Numbered from the stretch's first letter, positions 22,891 through 35,410 are shown. The stretch: DNA of 64,000 bases from Chaenocephalus aceratus (GCA_023974075.1 JAMFTG010000073.1:1674001-1738000), one strand, 5' to 3'. Program-made: numbers and translations. The notes: generated by a model not told the origin, from the sequence alone.

Positions 22891-23598
22891 CCCTTTGGAG
22901 TCGACCGTCACGCCGGCGTGATCAGATCACATGACCTGTTCAAGCCGGTGCCGCATAAAAACAACAGTCCGGACAACATTGCCGTGTGTTTCTGTCGAAA
23001 GTACTGTCTTGAAACTATATCCCAGTCTTTGTTTCATGCAAAAAGACCCAGTAAACACGGACATACGATGATATAAAGTTAATACATTTCAAAAGTATGA
23101 AAAATGGAAGCACATATTTGAATATCTTCGCCGTATTTGATCATTTTACGAAACGGAAAATACTGGAAACTGTAGATTCTGCTCAACAGGATGTATTTAC
23201 CAGGGAGGGGTGAGGTAATCAGGTAAACGGAGTGATACGAAACGAGACGAACAGAGACGGCGGGAACCGAAGAGAGACGGCGGGAAATGGAGAGAGACGA
23301 AGATATACGAAGACAGGCGGTGGGAGACGAAGAGAGGCGGCGGGAGACTGCGATTGAAGTAAAGTGACAGACAAACATTGAGAATTTAGATATAGTTAGA
23401 TAGATTTAGAGTTTTGAAGATTCAACTATGATGAAAAGAACTCTGAACGTGAGTCAAGCTTTAAGCTTGTTTTTTGACATGGAGGAGGAGGAGGAACGTG
23501 TGATGTTGCCCTCTGTGTCGTAGTTGACAGAAACCGCTTTGGAGCGTGGCACAGATAAAGACAGAAAAAACAGATTTTTGTACATAATGTGTATATAT
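22891..23598 (+). mobile_element. piggyBac-like terminus
   Basis: Follows TTAA at 22887-22890 and opens CCCTTTGGAGTCGACCGTC, with the CCC start typical of piggyBac ends. No complementary end was found downstream. The element is interrupted by a hAT at 23599 and no transposase is visible, so the right limit is arbitrary. Confidence 0.45.
23215..23355 (+). repeat. imperfect GAGACGG/GGCGGGA repeats
   Basis: A purine-rich stretch with repeated AGAGACGGCGGGA-like units of irregular spacing inside the piggyBac-like segment. Confidence 0.55.
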
Positions 23599-24611
23599 TA
23601 GGGCTGTCAAACGATTACAATTTTTAATCAGATTAATCACAGCTTAAAAATTAATTAATCATGATTAATCACCATTCGAACTATGTCCAAAATATGCCAT
23701 TTATTTATGTATATTGTTGTGGGAATGGAAAGATAAATGAAAGAAGGCGGATATATCCATTTAACATACAGTATCTATGTTTATTATAACATTTTTCTGC
23801 GTGTCAAAATGAAAGACAACCCACACACCTATCAATCATCAAACCGTGGGGTCTTAATTCATGACGTGTTGATTTATATCAACGGGGGAGTACTTCAGGA
23901 AAGTCGACAGGGGGGGGGGGGCTAGTGGAGTACTTCGTGACCACAGAGTGTAAACGTTGTGATCAGCTGTTTTAGCGCAGTTCTCCAGTGAAGGGGGGAG
24001 TCTCCCTCCGCAGCCGGTTGGCGTAGTTTTGGCACAGTTCCGTTGTACAGACCGACGTTAACAGCAGCCCTGTCTGTGCACACGGAGATCTAACCGCCTT
24101 CTGGAAAAGCTTCACAAGTACGTCGGTACGCAAATGCGCTTTGTGACACAAGTGACGGTACGCATTTCAGATGACGCACATAACCTGCGTACCAGTTATG
24201 TGCACCCCTGTACCAGAGCCATATTATTACTATTATATGGCTCTGCCCTGTACTACAGCAAAAGTATTCTCCGTCGGGACTTCCTGCAACAACACCACGC
24301 CGTTATCAAAGATGTTCTATTGAGAAGACGATCACTACGTGACAAAAGTTTTCAAAACCGTGGCTACGGAAATCAATCTTACTAACTGCTGTCTGTGCAA
24401 TTTACTCCGCGCGAGTTGGCAGACTTTATTTTGCTTACTTTAACATCATTTTTCATGGTGGGGTATGGGTGTAGCCTACCCCAGCCATACCCTGGCGCTG
24501 CCACTGGTGGCACGTATGGGGCGGGCCATTCTGCACATGCGTTAAATATTTTAACGCAATTAATTCAAAAAATTAATTACCGCCGTTAACGCGATAATTT
24601 TGACAGCACTA
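23599..24611 (+). mobile_element. 1.01-kb non-autonomous hAT element
   Basis: A perfect 8-bp duplication GTATATAT lies at 23591-23598 and 24612-24619. Ends are TAGGGCTGTCAAACGATTA and the complement of ...TTTTGACAGCACTA. It belongs to the same broad group as the 9200-10063 element. No transposase. Confidence 0.9.
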
Positions 24612-25355
24612 GTATATATATATTTTTTGTTTATTATATTTATAATAACACTTTTGCCTTATCAGAATGAAATCCCATGCTACCTCAATCAAACTTTCAC
24701 ATTATCATAGTCACATCCCATGTATATATTTCCAGCTTTTAAATGGTTTCGTTGTGTATGTTTGTGTTACCTATATGAAAATAATATCATTTTCAAAATC
24801 TGTTTTTACGTTTTTTTTGTTATTTTGGGTCCAAAATGTTCATATAGTAGAAGATCACTGCTCTAAACAAAGAAAAAAATCCTACAGCCAAACGAAATAA
24901 ATATATTAATTATGATGAATACGTTAAGTCTTGTTAATTGTTTTTCACTTTGATTAAATGTTTGATATTTCCGGTGGAAATGGTGGACTATCGGACATTC
25001 AAAATGCAGCATATTTTCACTCTTACACACATATATTCTCCGTTTTCTTTGTTCCAAGCAAACGAGTGCTTTTTGTTTTGAAATCACTTCCGCGAGTTTC
25101 GCGGGCCTCGCTCCACTGACCATTAGACCATTTAGTAAGGTAAAAAGCAAAAGGGCTAAAACGCCTCTCAGATGCTCTTCCGTTTACTTTTTTAATAAAG
25201 AAAAACAAATGGTCCGTAGATACACGGACTCAAATAGCCTATGTATGTATACTGTAAGGAGAATGTATGTGCGTGAGAGGACCAGTATGAATTACGGCAT
25301 AGAAATATGCAAACAGAAACCTACAGACTGGGGGATGGGAGATCACAGGAGTGGT
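24612..25355. other. AT-rich, no recognised feature
   Basis: May include the remainder of the piggyBac-like element (to about 24850). The rest shows no element ends and no coding sequence I recognise. Confidence 0.4.

Positions 25356-25421
<66 letters not shown>
25356..25421 (+). repeat. 66-base poly-G run
   Basis: An uninterrupted G homopolymer preceded by GTGGT. Poly-glycine frames across it are artefacts. It is either a real homopolymer able to form quadruplexes or a sequencing/assembly artefact. Confidence 0.95.
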
Positions 25422-25423
<2 letters not shown>

Positions 25424-26082
25424 CATACTGCTCACAGGCTGGGCTGCTGTGTATATCTAGTGTATCATACTGTACCCCTCCTCACTGTTTAGTCCATCAT
25501 TCAACCATTTACACCTTACTTTTTTCCCGTCAAGAGGTTGAAAAAGATTGAGTCCTATGTTTCCAATTGGTTCCCAATCTGAACATTGACCAGTGGCATA
25601 AGATCAGGCCGGGTAAATGAGAGACTGAGAAGCCCCCGAAAAACAGATCCCGAAATAGCAGACCATACAGTATGGTGTTTGTTATGTCAGTTTATTTTAA
25701 ATAAAACGTTGAAAACTGAACTTGAAAAATTGTTTCCTCTTTTTATTTATTTATCATTTTCGGGACGGGGAGACGTGGGGAGACGTGTGTGATTAAAAAT
25801 TAATTTGCAGAAATGTAAAGTGATACACCTAAGTTCTATTCATATTCTTGACGGAAGAGCCGTGTAAATGGGTGGCCAAATATGCATTTGAAAAGCAATA
25901 TAAATCACACAGTTATTATACAATAGGCTATAAAAGCACCATCGATAACCATTACCTTTATCCAATTCAAACTTTGGACGGGAAAAAAGGAAGGTGTACA
26001 TGGTTGGGCTATACTGTAGGCCTACTGTATACATACACAGGCCATTCAAGCTAGAGTTCTTCTGGAAATGTTCACATCAGGC
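25422..26082. other. no gene; short inverted repeat
   Basis: ACCATTTACACCTTACTTTT near 25504 recurs inverted near 25985 with a few mismatches (about 28 bp of pairing). This may mark a small eroded fold-back element. Nothing else is recognised. Confidence 0.45.
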
Positions 26083-26580
26083 CAGAGTCTTGCATCGGGT
26101 GACCCGCAAAAAAGGTGATTCGCGGGTGGTATTTTTTCCGGGTTCGGTTCTGGGTCAAACAAAGATGATGCGGGTCGGGTCGCGGGTAATTGCATAATAA
26201 ATATATTAAAATAATAATAATTTAGTTTAATGTTTAAATCCTCAGACTTCTCCCCCGCGGGACCGTGCATAATCCTAACCTCTGCAGCGCATCAATCTGC
26301 TGCTGTGCGCGCCACATTCGAAATGGCTGAGGTGAAGCTCTCTAGTGGAGAATACAGCATTTTCCTCAAGAGCGAAATCCAACGTCTGGGAGGCTTTTGG
26401 TGTCATCCTAGATGGAGAAAATAACCAACATCCCACGCTTTTTGAGACAAATATGCTACTGCATGTGTTAATAATTGCACGTTTTCACTACTCATATATA
26501 GGCTGCGGGTTCGGGTCGGGTTGCGGATCTTGTGCCGACCGGTCGGGTCGGGTTACGGAACTAATTGGCAATATGTGCGG

Positions 26581-28211
26581 TAGGGCTGCACGATTAATCG
26601 AAAAAGATCGTGATCTCGATTCAGACACCTATCGATCTCATTTCTAAATTACGGCGATCCTATGACGTCAAACTGATTTTTCTTTTTGGGATTTTTTTTA
26701 CATTTTTTAATTATTTTGCTTCTGAATAATACCAACTTGCAATGTCAATCATACTTAAACGATGTAAAGCAAATATACTCTATATACATTTAACATTAAA
26801 GTACCATGATCGCATGCAAATGGTAGTGTTCTGTCTGTCCTCCTCCTCTCATGCAGTGTTAACGCTGCAGCCACGAGGGTTGCCAGTTTTTGCGGAAGGA
26901 ATAAGCAACCAGGTCTATGAAAACAAGCGCAAAAGAACATGAGCACTTTAAAGCTATATATGTCGGGTCCACAAGCTCATAACCGCAACAACCATTATTA
27001 CTTACTACCAAGCAACTTTCAGAAAGATAAGCCCAATGTGGCTTATAATAAGTATACCTGGCAACACTCACTGACTGCAGCACGTGAGGGCAGGAGCCGG
27101 CAGTATGTTTACAGAAGCGTTAGCATTAGCACTGATTAGCAAAGAGTGACGAGAGCGCCTAGTAGTACAGGAAAAACAGAAATGAGTGACACAGAAATGA
27201 GTGACGAAGAGGTCGAGGACAATGACAACAACACCGATGAAAATCCCGGGGGCGACTCTGGCGAGAGTGAGAGGGAAGTTGTGCTTGTGCCGAAAAAAGT
27301 AGATGGACTGTGCTAGTAGCTAGGCAGCTAGGCTTTATTTACATTTATTCTGAAGCTGTAACTTTATGTTCTGTTCCGTTTTTATATTCAGTACTGACTG
27401 CAGTATTTAAGTTAATCCTTTTGATTCAGTGACATTACTACTCAGTGGAGTCTAGCACTTTGTTTACGTTTATGTTTTTTTCAGTACAAGAACCTTTAAG
27501 TGCAGTAGTTGAACTGGGTGCTAGCCGGTTAGGCTTTTTTTTAAAGCTCTATTCTAAAGCTGTGACAGTTTTGTTTTTATATTCAGCACTGTGGTGAGGT
27601 ATTTTGAGTAACTGAAGTGCATTCCTCCCTGTAACAAACAGGTTGGTGTTGTTGTACAGTAGTTGGGTGTCCTGTCACTGTGGACAGGTGCTACTGCAAA
27701 GTTTACATTTTGTTATTATAAAGCTGCAAAAATTCTATTTTTTATGTTCAGCACTCAGGCAGCAGCAATATCTTTATTTAGTTACTGTATGTTTTGTTAC
27801 CAGAGAGACTTGAGTTTAAGTCAAGCACTTTGTTTTAAAGCCACAGTAGTTGGCTGTCAAAATTCATTTTAGTTAGTCTATGTTTTTGCTACAAGAAACT
27901 GAGACTTGGATTTAAGTCCAGCACTTTGATGTTGATGGTGTCCTGTTTAAAGCTCACAATAGTTGGCTCCAGGTTCCACATTTTGAATGTAGTAATGTTA
28001 GTTCAGTATTCAGCAACTACAGACTAAAGACAAAGTTATGTTTTTGTTACAAAATGTTGTCTGTTTAAATTCATTGTACTCACGTGACGTCTAAGAGTAA
28101 GAGTGCAATAAATATTTTCATTGAAACGATGAGAATCGTGTGAGAATCGTGATCTCAATTCTTATGGAGGAAAATCGTGATTCACATTTGAGCAAGAATC
28201 GTGCAGCCCTA
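26581..28211 (+). mobile_element. hAT element nested in hAT, TAGGGCTGCACGATTA ends
   Basis: A perfect 8-bp duplication ATGTGCGG lies at 26573-26580 and 28212-28219, inside the outer element. Left end TAGGGCTGCACGATTAATCG; right end GAATCGTGCAGCCCTA. It encodes only a short N-terminal transposase-like fragment. Confidence 0.92.
27182..27316 (+). pseudogene. hAT transposase extreme N-terminus
   Basis: A 44-residue frame, MSDTEMSDEEVEDNDNN then EREVVLVPKK, ends at a stop. The acidic leader followed by LVPKK resembles the start of a BED-finger hAT transposase, but the finger and catalytic domains are deleted. Position just inside the element and orientation from its left end support this. The similarity is slight. 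Confidence 0.4.
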
Positions 28212-28825
28212 ATGTGCGGGTAGCGGGGCGGGTTCGGTATTGCACGTCGCGGGGCGGGAGCGGGTCTTGAAAATCAGAACCGTGCAGGACTCTGCATCAG
28301 GCACCTTCAAGTTAAACAATACTACAGTAAACAATTAACACAGTAGGCACGGGCCGAGGAGGTGGAGTTGCAGCAATCTTTGACTCAAGTTTACTTATCA
28401 ATACTAAACCAAAATTAAATTATACCTCCTTTGAAAGCCTCGTTTTTAGTCTTACGCATCCGACTTGGAAAACTTTGCAGCCAATCTTATTGTTACAGTG
28501 TATCGTGCACCAGGTCCTTATTCAGAATTCTTATCAGAATTCTCTGAGTTTTTATCAACTTTGGTACTTAAAACAGACAAAGTAATTATCGTAGGTGACT
28601 TTAATATTCATGTTGACGATGATAAAAATAGCCTTACTGTTGCATTTAACTCTATATTAGATTATGTTGGTTTCTGTCAGAGTGTAAATAAACCAACCCA
28701 CTGCTATAATCACACTCTCGACCTTGTTCTGACTTATGGTATTGAAATTGAGCAACTATTAGTCGAACCGCATAATCCTGCTTTATCCGACCATTTCTTA
28801 GTAACTTTTGAAGTACTATTACGAG

Positions 28826-29397
28826 CAACAAGTCCTCCAACTCATACGACCAAATGGGTCGATTGTTTAAGCCTTTATTACGACCAAATATGTCGTTTGT
28901 TCAAGCGCTTAATACGACCTATAATTACGTTTTAAAATTGTCGGCCTCTAGTGCTCCCGTTCAATGCAAACGTTACAGAGGGTTGTTTATTCACAAATAA
29001 CCCTCTCTGTAAAATCCTAAATTGTAGGATAGTTTGGCCATTAAAACGCTTTATGATTAGATTTCTAGCGAGAAGTATATATTGCACTTTTAGAATCCAC
29101 GTCCAGTCGATATGTAGGATCTATAGTTTGATAGATATTACGAAGATGATTTGAGGTTTCGTCAGGAGAACGTGTATATGCAGCAAGCTTCCATGTAAAG
29201 TTACGGGTTGAAAACAGTATTTCCGGTCTCGCCGTTTTCATAATAAAACCAATGATCAAATGATTTAACAGTGATATCTGCACTACTCATCCACTAAAAA
29301 ACATCAGTTTATCCTAGTTAATTATACGACATTAATTGGTTTAAATTGTGTACAATGCTTTTGTGTTTTTCCCATAAGTTTTTCTCTTTCGATTCTG
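28826..29397 (+). repeat. left long inverted repeat
   Basis: Pairs with 31137-31704. Shared landmarks: GGTCGATTGTTTAAGC, ATTCACAAATAACCCTCTCT, CATCCACTAAAAAACATCAG and GTGTACAATGCTTTTGTG. Confidence 0.88.
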
Positions 29398-31136
29398 AGA
29401 GACACATTTCTGTTTTCAGAGGTTTTGATAGGCTAAAATCACGCCGCAATGCACGTCGGGATATGGTGTTTATGTGATATGAAATCGGAAAACATTAAAA
29501 TTATAATAATACTTTATTCCGAGTGTTCTTGCTTTTCTCTTTGAAAGTCATCACATAACGGCATTGCAATACACGGTTCGGCTGCATTACATATTACATA
29601 TCTGCCCTAGATATGTATTTATAGAGCCCTGATCAGAAGACCTTTTGACAAACTGGAAGAGATGCCGCCAAAACTGAATACGTGACGTGGACCATGAATA
29701 TATCAACAATTAAACAACATCTTCCATTTCTTTTCACACAATACGTCTCCTTGCAGTATCAACACTAATTCGGCTGACTTTTATATTTGATCCAATTAGT
29801 AGATAGTCTGTATTTACACCATAACGGTGCACAGCTGATAGAAAGGGACTTTTTTGTAGTTTTTAAAGATATTACTGATTTTCTGAACTACCTTTCCAAC
29901 TCCTCATGCAGTTGACTGTTACAGGTCTATACAAGTTCATGGTACAATGCATAAGCTTCACATCGAGAGACTGAAACTGTATTTTCCTTTAACGTTCTGT
30001 TTTAATTTCACAATAAAGTTTATAGTCATATTATGTACGATATTATTATGTTTTATTAACTAGACCACTGGTCTAAACCGCACCTAGTGGTTAAAGCACG
30101 TTATTGAATTTAGTTGTTGAATAAGTTATATTTGATGAAAACATTTAAATATTAAGAGTAGCCTACATACAAAATAGGGGTCAATGATAGAAATATAGAA
30201 TGGAAAATATCAAGAAGATACTGTAGTGATCTCTACAATAAAACAGTTTAGTGCAGGACGTCCAAAGATATTAACAGGAGGATGTGCAAACAGACAAACT
30301 GATAAGGCTGAATTTTACTCAGGTGTAACTAAAGTCTGATTTAAGGGTTGTTTATATTTCACATCATTAATCAGAATCTGCAAAGGAGTAAAAATACCAG
30401 GTTAACCTCTGAATTGTAGTGGAGTAGAACAAAGTAGTACATGCTGCTGTAACAAAAACATTTCCCAACTTGGGATCAATAAAGTATCTTAACTTAAGAT
30501 AATCGATGGCTACTGCCATATTTGCTAAATGTGCATCTGAACCTTGACAAGTGCATGTTTCAGGCTTATCAATTAACAACAGGAGGGGTCACAGACATAA
30601 GACCAGCTGTTAAATAAAGCTCTTCTGACCTTAGCTGTCATGTGGTATTAATGCTGCCCATTATGGACACAAGCAATTTTCACCCATGTATTAATTATAT
30701 GTTTTAAATTTGATAACACCAATGTGTTTCGTATCCCCTAAACCTCCAGGGATGTATACAGTTTAATACTGGCAACTTCTAATTGTGGGAAATACGAAAA
30801 CGTCTTTTAAAACTACATTTCCCAGTAGAGACGTGCCATCGAACATGTTGCGAAAGACACAATAGCCAGCAAGTGTAATTCTGGGGGGGAGGGCTGGACC
30901 CGTCCAAGTCCAGTTTTGGAAAGTCTGCCGTGGTTCCATTCCATTTCAAAGAGCTGTTTGACAGCGTAACCTTGTCGCACTGCCACTCCAATATCCAATC
31001 ACAGAGCTTGAAGGCTAATCACGGGGTTTGTAAAGCAAGGCGGATGTTGTAGTCCCAAACGATAGCTGGGGATTCTGGGTAGTGTAGTGTCTTCGGAAAC
31101 TCTGGAGTGTCTAAACTCCGAAAAAAACAATTTGTT
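29398..31136. other. interior of the long-inverted-repeat element
   Basis: AT-rich and non-coding. A LINE-like tail (GGGATCAATAAAGTATCTTA) at about 30473 is a minor older insertion. Nothing else is supported. Confidence 0.5.
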
Positions 31137-31704
31137 TCTCCGAATCGAAGGTTAAAAACACAAAAGCATTGTACACAATTTAAACCAATCAATATTGTGT
31201 AATTAACAAGGATAAACTGATGTTTTTTAGTGGATGAGTAATGGAGATATCACTGTGTAATCATTTGACAGTGTGGGGAATACTTCCGGTTTTATTATGA
31301 AAACTTCGAGACCGGAAATACTGTTTTCACCCACGCTAACTTTACATGGAAGTTGCCCCATATACAGTACACGTTCTCCTGGCGAGACCTCAAATCATCT
31401 TCGTATATCTATCAAACTGTAGATCCTACACATCCACTGGACGTAGATTCTAAAAGTACAATATACACTTCTCGCTAGAAATCTAATAAAAAAGCATTTT
31501 AATGGCCAAACTATTCCACAATTTAGGATTTTCCAGAGAGGGTTATTTGTGAATAAACGACCCTCCGGAGCGTTTGCAATCGACAGGAGCATGTTGTTTC
31601 TTACACGACCACTAGAGGTGCTACACTTTAAAACGTGCCTCTGGGTCGTATTTAGCTGCTGAACAATCGACCTATATGGTCGTTTTTTGTAGGAGGACAG
31701 GCTG
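31137..31704 (-). repeat. right long inverted repeat
   Basis: The inverted partner of 28826-29397, ending GGAGGACAGGCTG. Confidence 0.88.
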
Positions 31705-34535
31705 ATTACGAGACTACAAAGCATTAGTCAAAAGCTCTTGCAGCAGAAACCTATCTGTTAGTGCTATAGCCACATTTAAGGAAGAGATTCCACCAATACT
31801 TAACTCGATAGCATGTCTGCATATAGGGGAGGAAACGTATACAAAATGTACACCACCCCAAATTGATCATGTTGTTGATAGTGCTATAGATGCGCTGTGA
31901 ATACAATTAGACTCTGTTGCTCCTTTGAAAAAGAAGAAAATAAAACAACATAGATTAGCTCCATGGCATAATGCCGAAACCCGCAAAATAAAGCAAAAGT
32001 CTAGACAACTTGAAAGGATATGGCGTTCCACTAAACTTGAAGAATCTCGTTTAATTTGGCATATTACTCTCAATGAATATAAGAAAGCACTGCGTAAAGC
32101 GAGAGCAGCCTACTACTCTTCATTAATAGATGAGAATAAGAATAATGCAATATTTCTTTTCAGCACTGTAGCCAGGCTGAGAGAGCCACAGCTCGATTGA
32201 GCCTTCTATTCCCATAGCACTCAGTAGTAATGATTTTATGTGCTTTTTTAACGATAAAATTGTTACTCTTAGAAACAAAATGAATGACCTCTTGCCTTTG
32301 ACCAGTATAGTGTTATCAACAGCTCCCGGAAACGTAAGTTCTAATATTACACTAGATAGTAAACTAGAATGCTTTTCAGCCATAAACCTTGAACAATTAC
32401 ATTCAATGATTCTCTCTTCTAAACCATCAACGTGCATGTTAGACCCAATTCCAACTAAGCTGTTGAAGGAAGTTTTTCCATTAATTAGCACTTCTTTATT
32501 AAATATTATGAATATGTCTTTATTATCAGGCTATGTTCCACAATCATTCAAAGTAGCAGTGATAAAACCGCTTCTTAAAAGCAAAACCTCGATCCAGAGG
32601 TTTTAGCCAACTATAGACCTATTTCTAATCTTCCGTTCCTCTCAAAAATTCTTGAGAAAGCAGTCGCAAAACAGTTGTGTGATTACTTAAAAAACAATGA
32701 TTTATTTGAAGATTTTCAGTCTGGCTTTAGAACACATCATAGCACAGAGACAGCTCTGGTTAAAGTCACACATGACATTCTAATAGCCTCAGACAAGGGA
32801 CTTGTCTCTATTCTTGTTTTGCTCGATCTCAGTGCTGCATTTGATACTATCGACCATGATATCCTATTGCAAAGACTAGAGCACTTAGTTGGCATACAGG
32901 GAACTGCTTTAGGCTGGTTTAGGTCCTATCTATCTGAACGCTCTCAGTTTGTACGTGTTAACGATGAATCTTCCACGCAAACCAAAGTTAGCCATGGAGT
33001 GCCACAGGGCTCAGTGCTCGGACCTATTTTGTTCACATTATATATGCTTCCGTTAGGCAATATTATAAGGAATCATTCTGTAAACTTTCATTGTTATGCG
33101 GATGATACTCAACTATATTTATCAATCAAGCCTGATGAAATTAATTATCTAAATAAAATGCAAGACTGCCTTAAGGACTTAAAAACGTGGATGACCTTAA
33201 ACTTTTTGATGTTAAACACGACCAAAACTGAAGTTATTGTACTTGGCCCGAAGAATCTACGAAACAAATTATCTAAAGATATACTAACTATGGATGGCAT
33301 TAATTTGGCCTCCAGTGAGACTGTAAGGAATCTTGGTGTTATATTTGATCAGGATTTATCCTTTAACGCCCACATAAAATCAATTTCAAGGACCGCTTAC
33401 TTCCATATACGTAACATTGCAAAAATCAGGCATATCTTGCCTCAAAACGATGCAGAGAAACTAGTCCATGCATTTGTTACTTCTAGGCTGGATTATTGTA
33501 ACTCTTTATTATCAGGGAGTACCAAGAAGTCAATCAAGTCGCTTCAGCTGATTCAAAATGCTGCAGCTCGTGTACTAACCAGAGTTAGGAAAAGGGACCA
33601 CATTACTCCTGTTCTGGCTGCCTTACACTGGCTCCCTATAGAACACAGGATAGAATTTAAAAATGTTCTTCTCGCCTACAAAGCCCTTAATGGGCAGGCA
33701 ACATCTTACCTTAAAGAACTCATTATACCCTACTGTCCTACTAGGGCATTGCGTTCCAAGAATGCAGGGTTGTTGGTTGTTCCTAGAATCTCTAAAAGTA
33801 CAATGGGAGCCAGAGCCTTTTCTTATCAAGCTCCACATTTGTGGAATCAGCTTCCAGTTTGTGTTCGGGCAGCAGACACCCTATCCGTTTTTAAGAGTGC
33901 GCTTAAGACCTTCCTTTTTGATAAAGCTTATAGTTAGGGCTGATTAGATTCAGCCCCTAGTTTTGCTGATATAGGCTTAGTTTGTCGGGGGACATCTTAC
34001 TTCTTCCTTCTCTCTGTCTATACCTGTGTACTCTCATGTTCCGATTAACCCAGCTTCCCCAAATTTCTTTCTTTTTGGTGTCTATATACGCCGGGATCCG
34101 GAGTCATGGATGATCCTGCGGTCCTGTGTCCTGGATCGCGAGTCGTGGCTGTGGTCCTGGATCATCGGTCCTGGATGGATATCCTCGTGGATTCATCTTC
34201 CTATTATACACACATGCATTTCCAAACATTTGGACTACCTATGTTGCAAATGTATTATCTTTTCAATTTACACACGGCATCTATTGCACGTCTGTCCGTC
34301 CTGGGAGAGGGATCCCTCCTCTGTTGCTCTCCCTGAGGTTTCTCCCATGTTTCCCTTTAAACTGTGGGTTTTCTTCGGAAGTTTTTCCTTGTACGATGTG
34401 AGGGTCTAAGGACAGAGGGTGTCGTATTGTCATACTGATATTCTGTACACACTGTGAAGACCACTGAGACAAATGTAACATTTGTGATTTTGGGCTATAT
34501 AAATAAACATTGATTGATTGATTGAGTAGGTCTAA

Positions 34536-34968
34536 ATTATGTGGATTAAACCACATTTATTTCGTTAAAAATAAACGAAATATGATTTTGTTTGAATGAT
34601 TAAATGTCACCAGGCACCTTCAAGTTAAACAATCAGGTGCACACTTTAATGTGCCGCCACCTCCGGACTCGGCTTGACTTGGTTTAAAGAATGCACAAAT
34701 GTGTTTAATCGTTTATGTCAGATATGTACTAAGTAGCCTAAATACATTTGTTCCTGCTCAAGATTAGATTCAACTTTATTGTTATTGCACATATTGCAGG
34801 TACTGAGACAACGAAATGCAGTTTAGCTTCTAACCAGGTGCAACAAGCAGCGAAAAGTAATGTGCACAATACTACAGTAAACAATTAACACAGTAAATTA
34901 TGTGGATTAAACCACATTTATTTCGTTAAAAGAAACGAAATATGATTTTGTTTGAATGATTAAATGTA
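34536..34968 (+). repeat. direct repeat pair, ~70 bp each
   Basis: ATTATGTGGATTAAACCACA... through GATTAAATGT occurs at 34536-34607 and again at 34899-34968. The upstream text CAATACTACAGTAAACAATT also occurs twice (28318 and 34869). This shows a segmental duplication into one copy of which the L2 inserted. Confidence 0.8.
34757..34868 (-). repeat. fish LINE/SINE 3'-end fragment
   Basis: CAACTTTATTGTTATTGCAC followed by GTACTGAGACAACGAAATGC is a widespread fish 3'-tail sequence, here reversed. The parent family is uncertain. Confidence 0.5.
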
Positions 34969-35152
34969 GGGTGAATTTCCCTAATGTGGGAAATTTTTCC
35001 ATTTCAGACTTCGGGAATATATTGCGATATGAAGCCGATACAATAAATCAAAATCCAGTACCATTCCGAAATCCCCAGTAATATTAGACACTAATAATAC
35101 AGTAAACTATTAACACCGTACATATTATTGTTTGCCCGTGGGATTAGGATGA

Positions 35153-35410
35153 TCGGTAGTGAGAGCCGCTGCATTTTCCTCCGGTCGGATGTGATATAAA
35201 AACAAAGCGATTATTTTTGTTGTTGTAAACTCACGTGGATTACATTTAGTGCATTAATTTCAACTCGCGAACATATGATACATTAAATGATCGTGAGGAT
35301 GATGATTGAAAATCGTTTGTTTGAGCCTGGATGCATTTCCTGATCTAAAAACATAGCGATGGTTTTGTACTTACGCCAACGTGAATTAAACATTATTTTG
35401 TTAAATAAAA
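35153..35410 (+). repeat. dispersed repeat shared with 19975-20230
   Basis: Same landmarks in the same order as the left half of the TTAA element at 19.6 kb, indicating a second decayed copy of that element family. The surrounding 35411-35629 shows nothing recognisable. Confidence 0.75.

Larger units (their letters stand above)
26083..28294 (+). mobile_element. hAT element, CAGAGTCTTGCA ends
   Basis: A perfect 8-bp duplication CATCAGGC lies at 26075-26082 and 28295-28302. Ends are CAGAGTCTTGCATCGGG and the complement of CCGTGCAGGACTCTG. Subterminal CGGGTCGGGTCGCGGG repeats occur on both sides. The middle is taken by a second hAT at 26581-28211. Its own remaining sequence, about 580 bp, has no transposase. 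Confidence 0.9.
28826..31704. mobile_element. 2.9-kb element with ~570-bp inverted repeats, non-coding
   Basis: A perfect 8-bp duplication ATTACGAG in L2 sequence lies at 28818-28825 and 31705-31712. The outer ~570 bp on each side are inverted copies of each other (roughly 80-85% by eye). They start CAACAAGTCCTCC and CAGCCTGTCCTCC and carry repeated TACGACC-type motifs at the tips. No reading frame over about 90 codons and no transposase motif lie inside. The 8-bp duplication suits hAT or P superfamilies. Confidence 0.88.
28342..33937 (+). pseudogene. L2 ORF2: endonuclease (partial) and reverse transcriptase
   Basis: The endonuclease part shows VIIVGDFNIHVDDD, HTLDLVLTYG and NPALSDHFLVTF (the GDFN and SDH metal/catalytic blocks). 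It is cut at 28825 by an insertion and resumes at 31713. The reverse-transcriptase N-terminus is at 32238-32606 (KPSTCMLDPIPTKLLKE). After a 1-base shift, a 420-codon frame (32675-33937) holds [15 protein letters not shown] (motif A), [13 protein letters not shown] (motif B), [10 protein letters not shown] (motif C) and the C-terminal [17 protein letters not shown] and FLFDKAYS stop. The catalytic YADD is intact. The enzyme copies LINE RNA at the nicked target. Truncation, insertion and frameshift make it inactive. Confidence 0.88.
28342..34530 (+). mobile_element. L2-type LINE, 5'-truncated
   Basis: Begins inside the endonuclease (at GCACGGGCCGAGGAGG) and ends with the (ATTGATTG)-type tail at about 34530. 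GTAG flanks both sides, a short target duplication. It is the same family as the minus-strand L2 at 5-19 kb. It is split by a long-inverted-repeat element at 28826-31704. The 3' untranslated region (33938-34500) is also found at 1893-2527 and 47539-47681. Confidence 0.88.

Noticed and set aside
25209..25551. Poly-glycine reading frames
   Set aside because: They arise from the 66-G run; no coding signal on either side.
34106..34401. Plus-strand frames of 76-127 codons after the L2 stop
   Set aside because: They lie in the L2 3' untranslated region, and similar translations recur antisense at 2079-2270.
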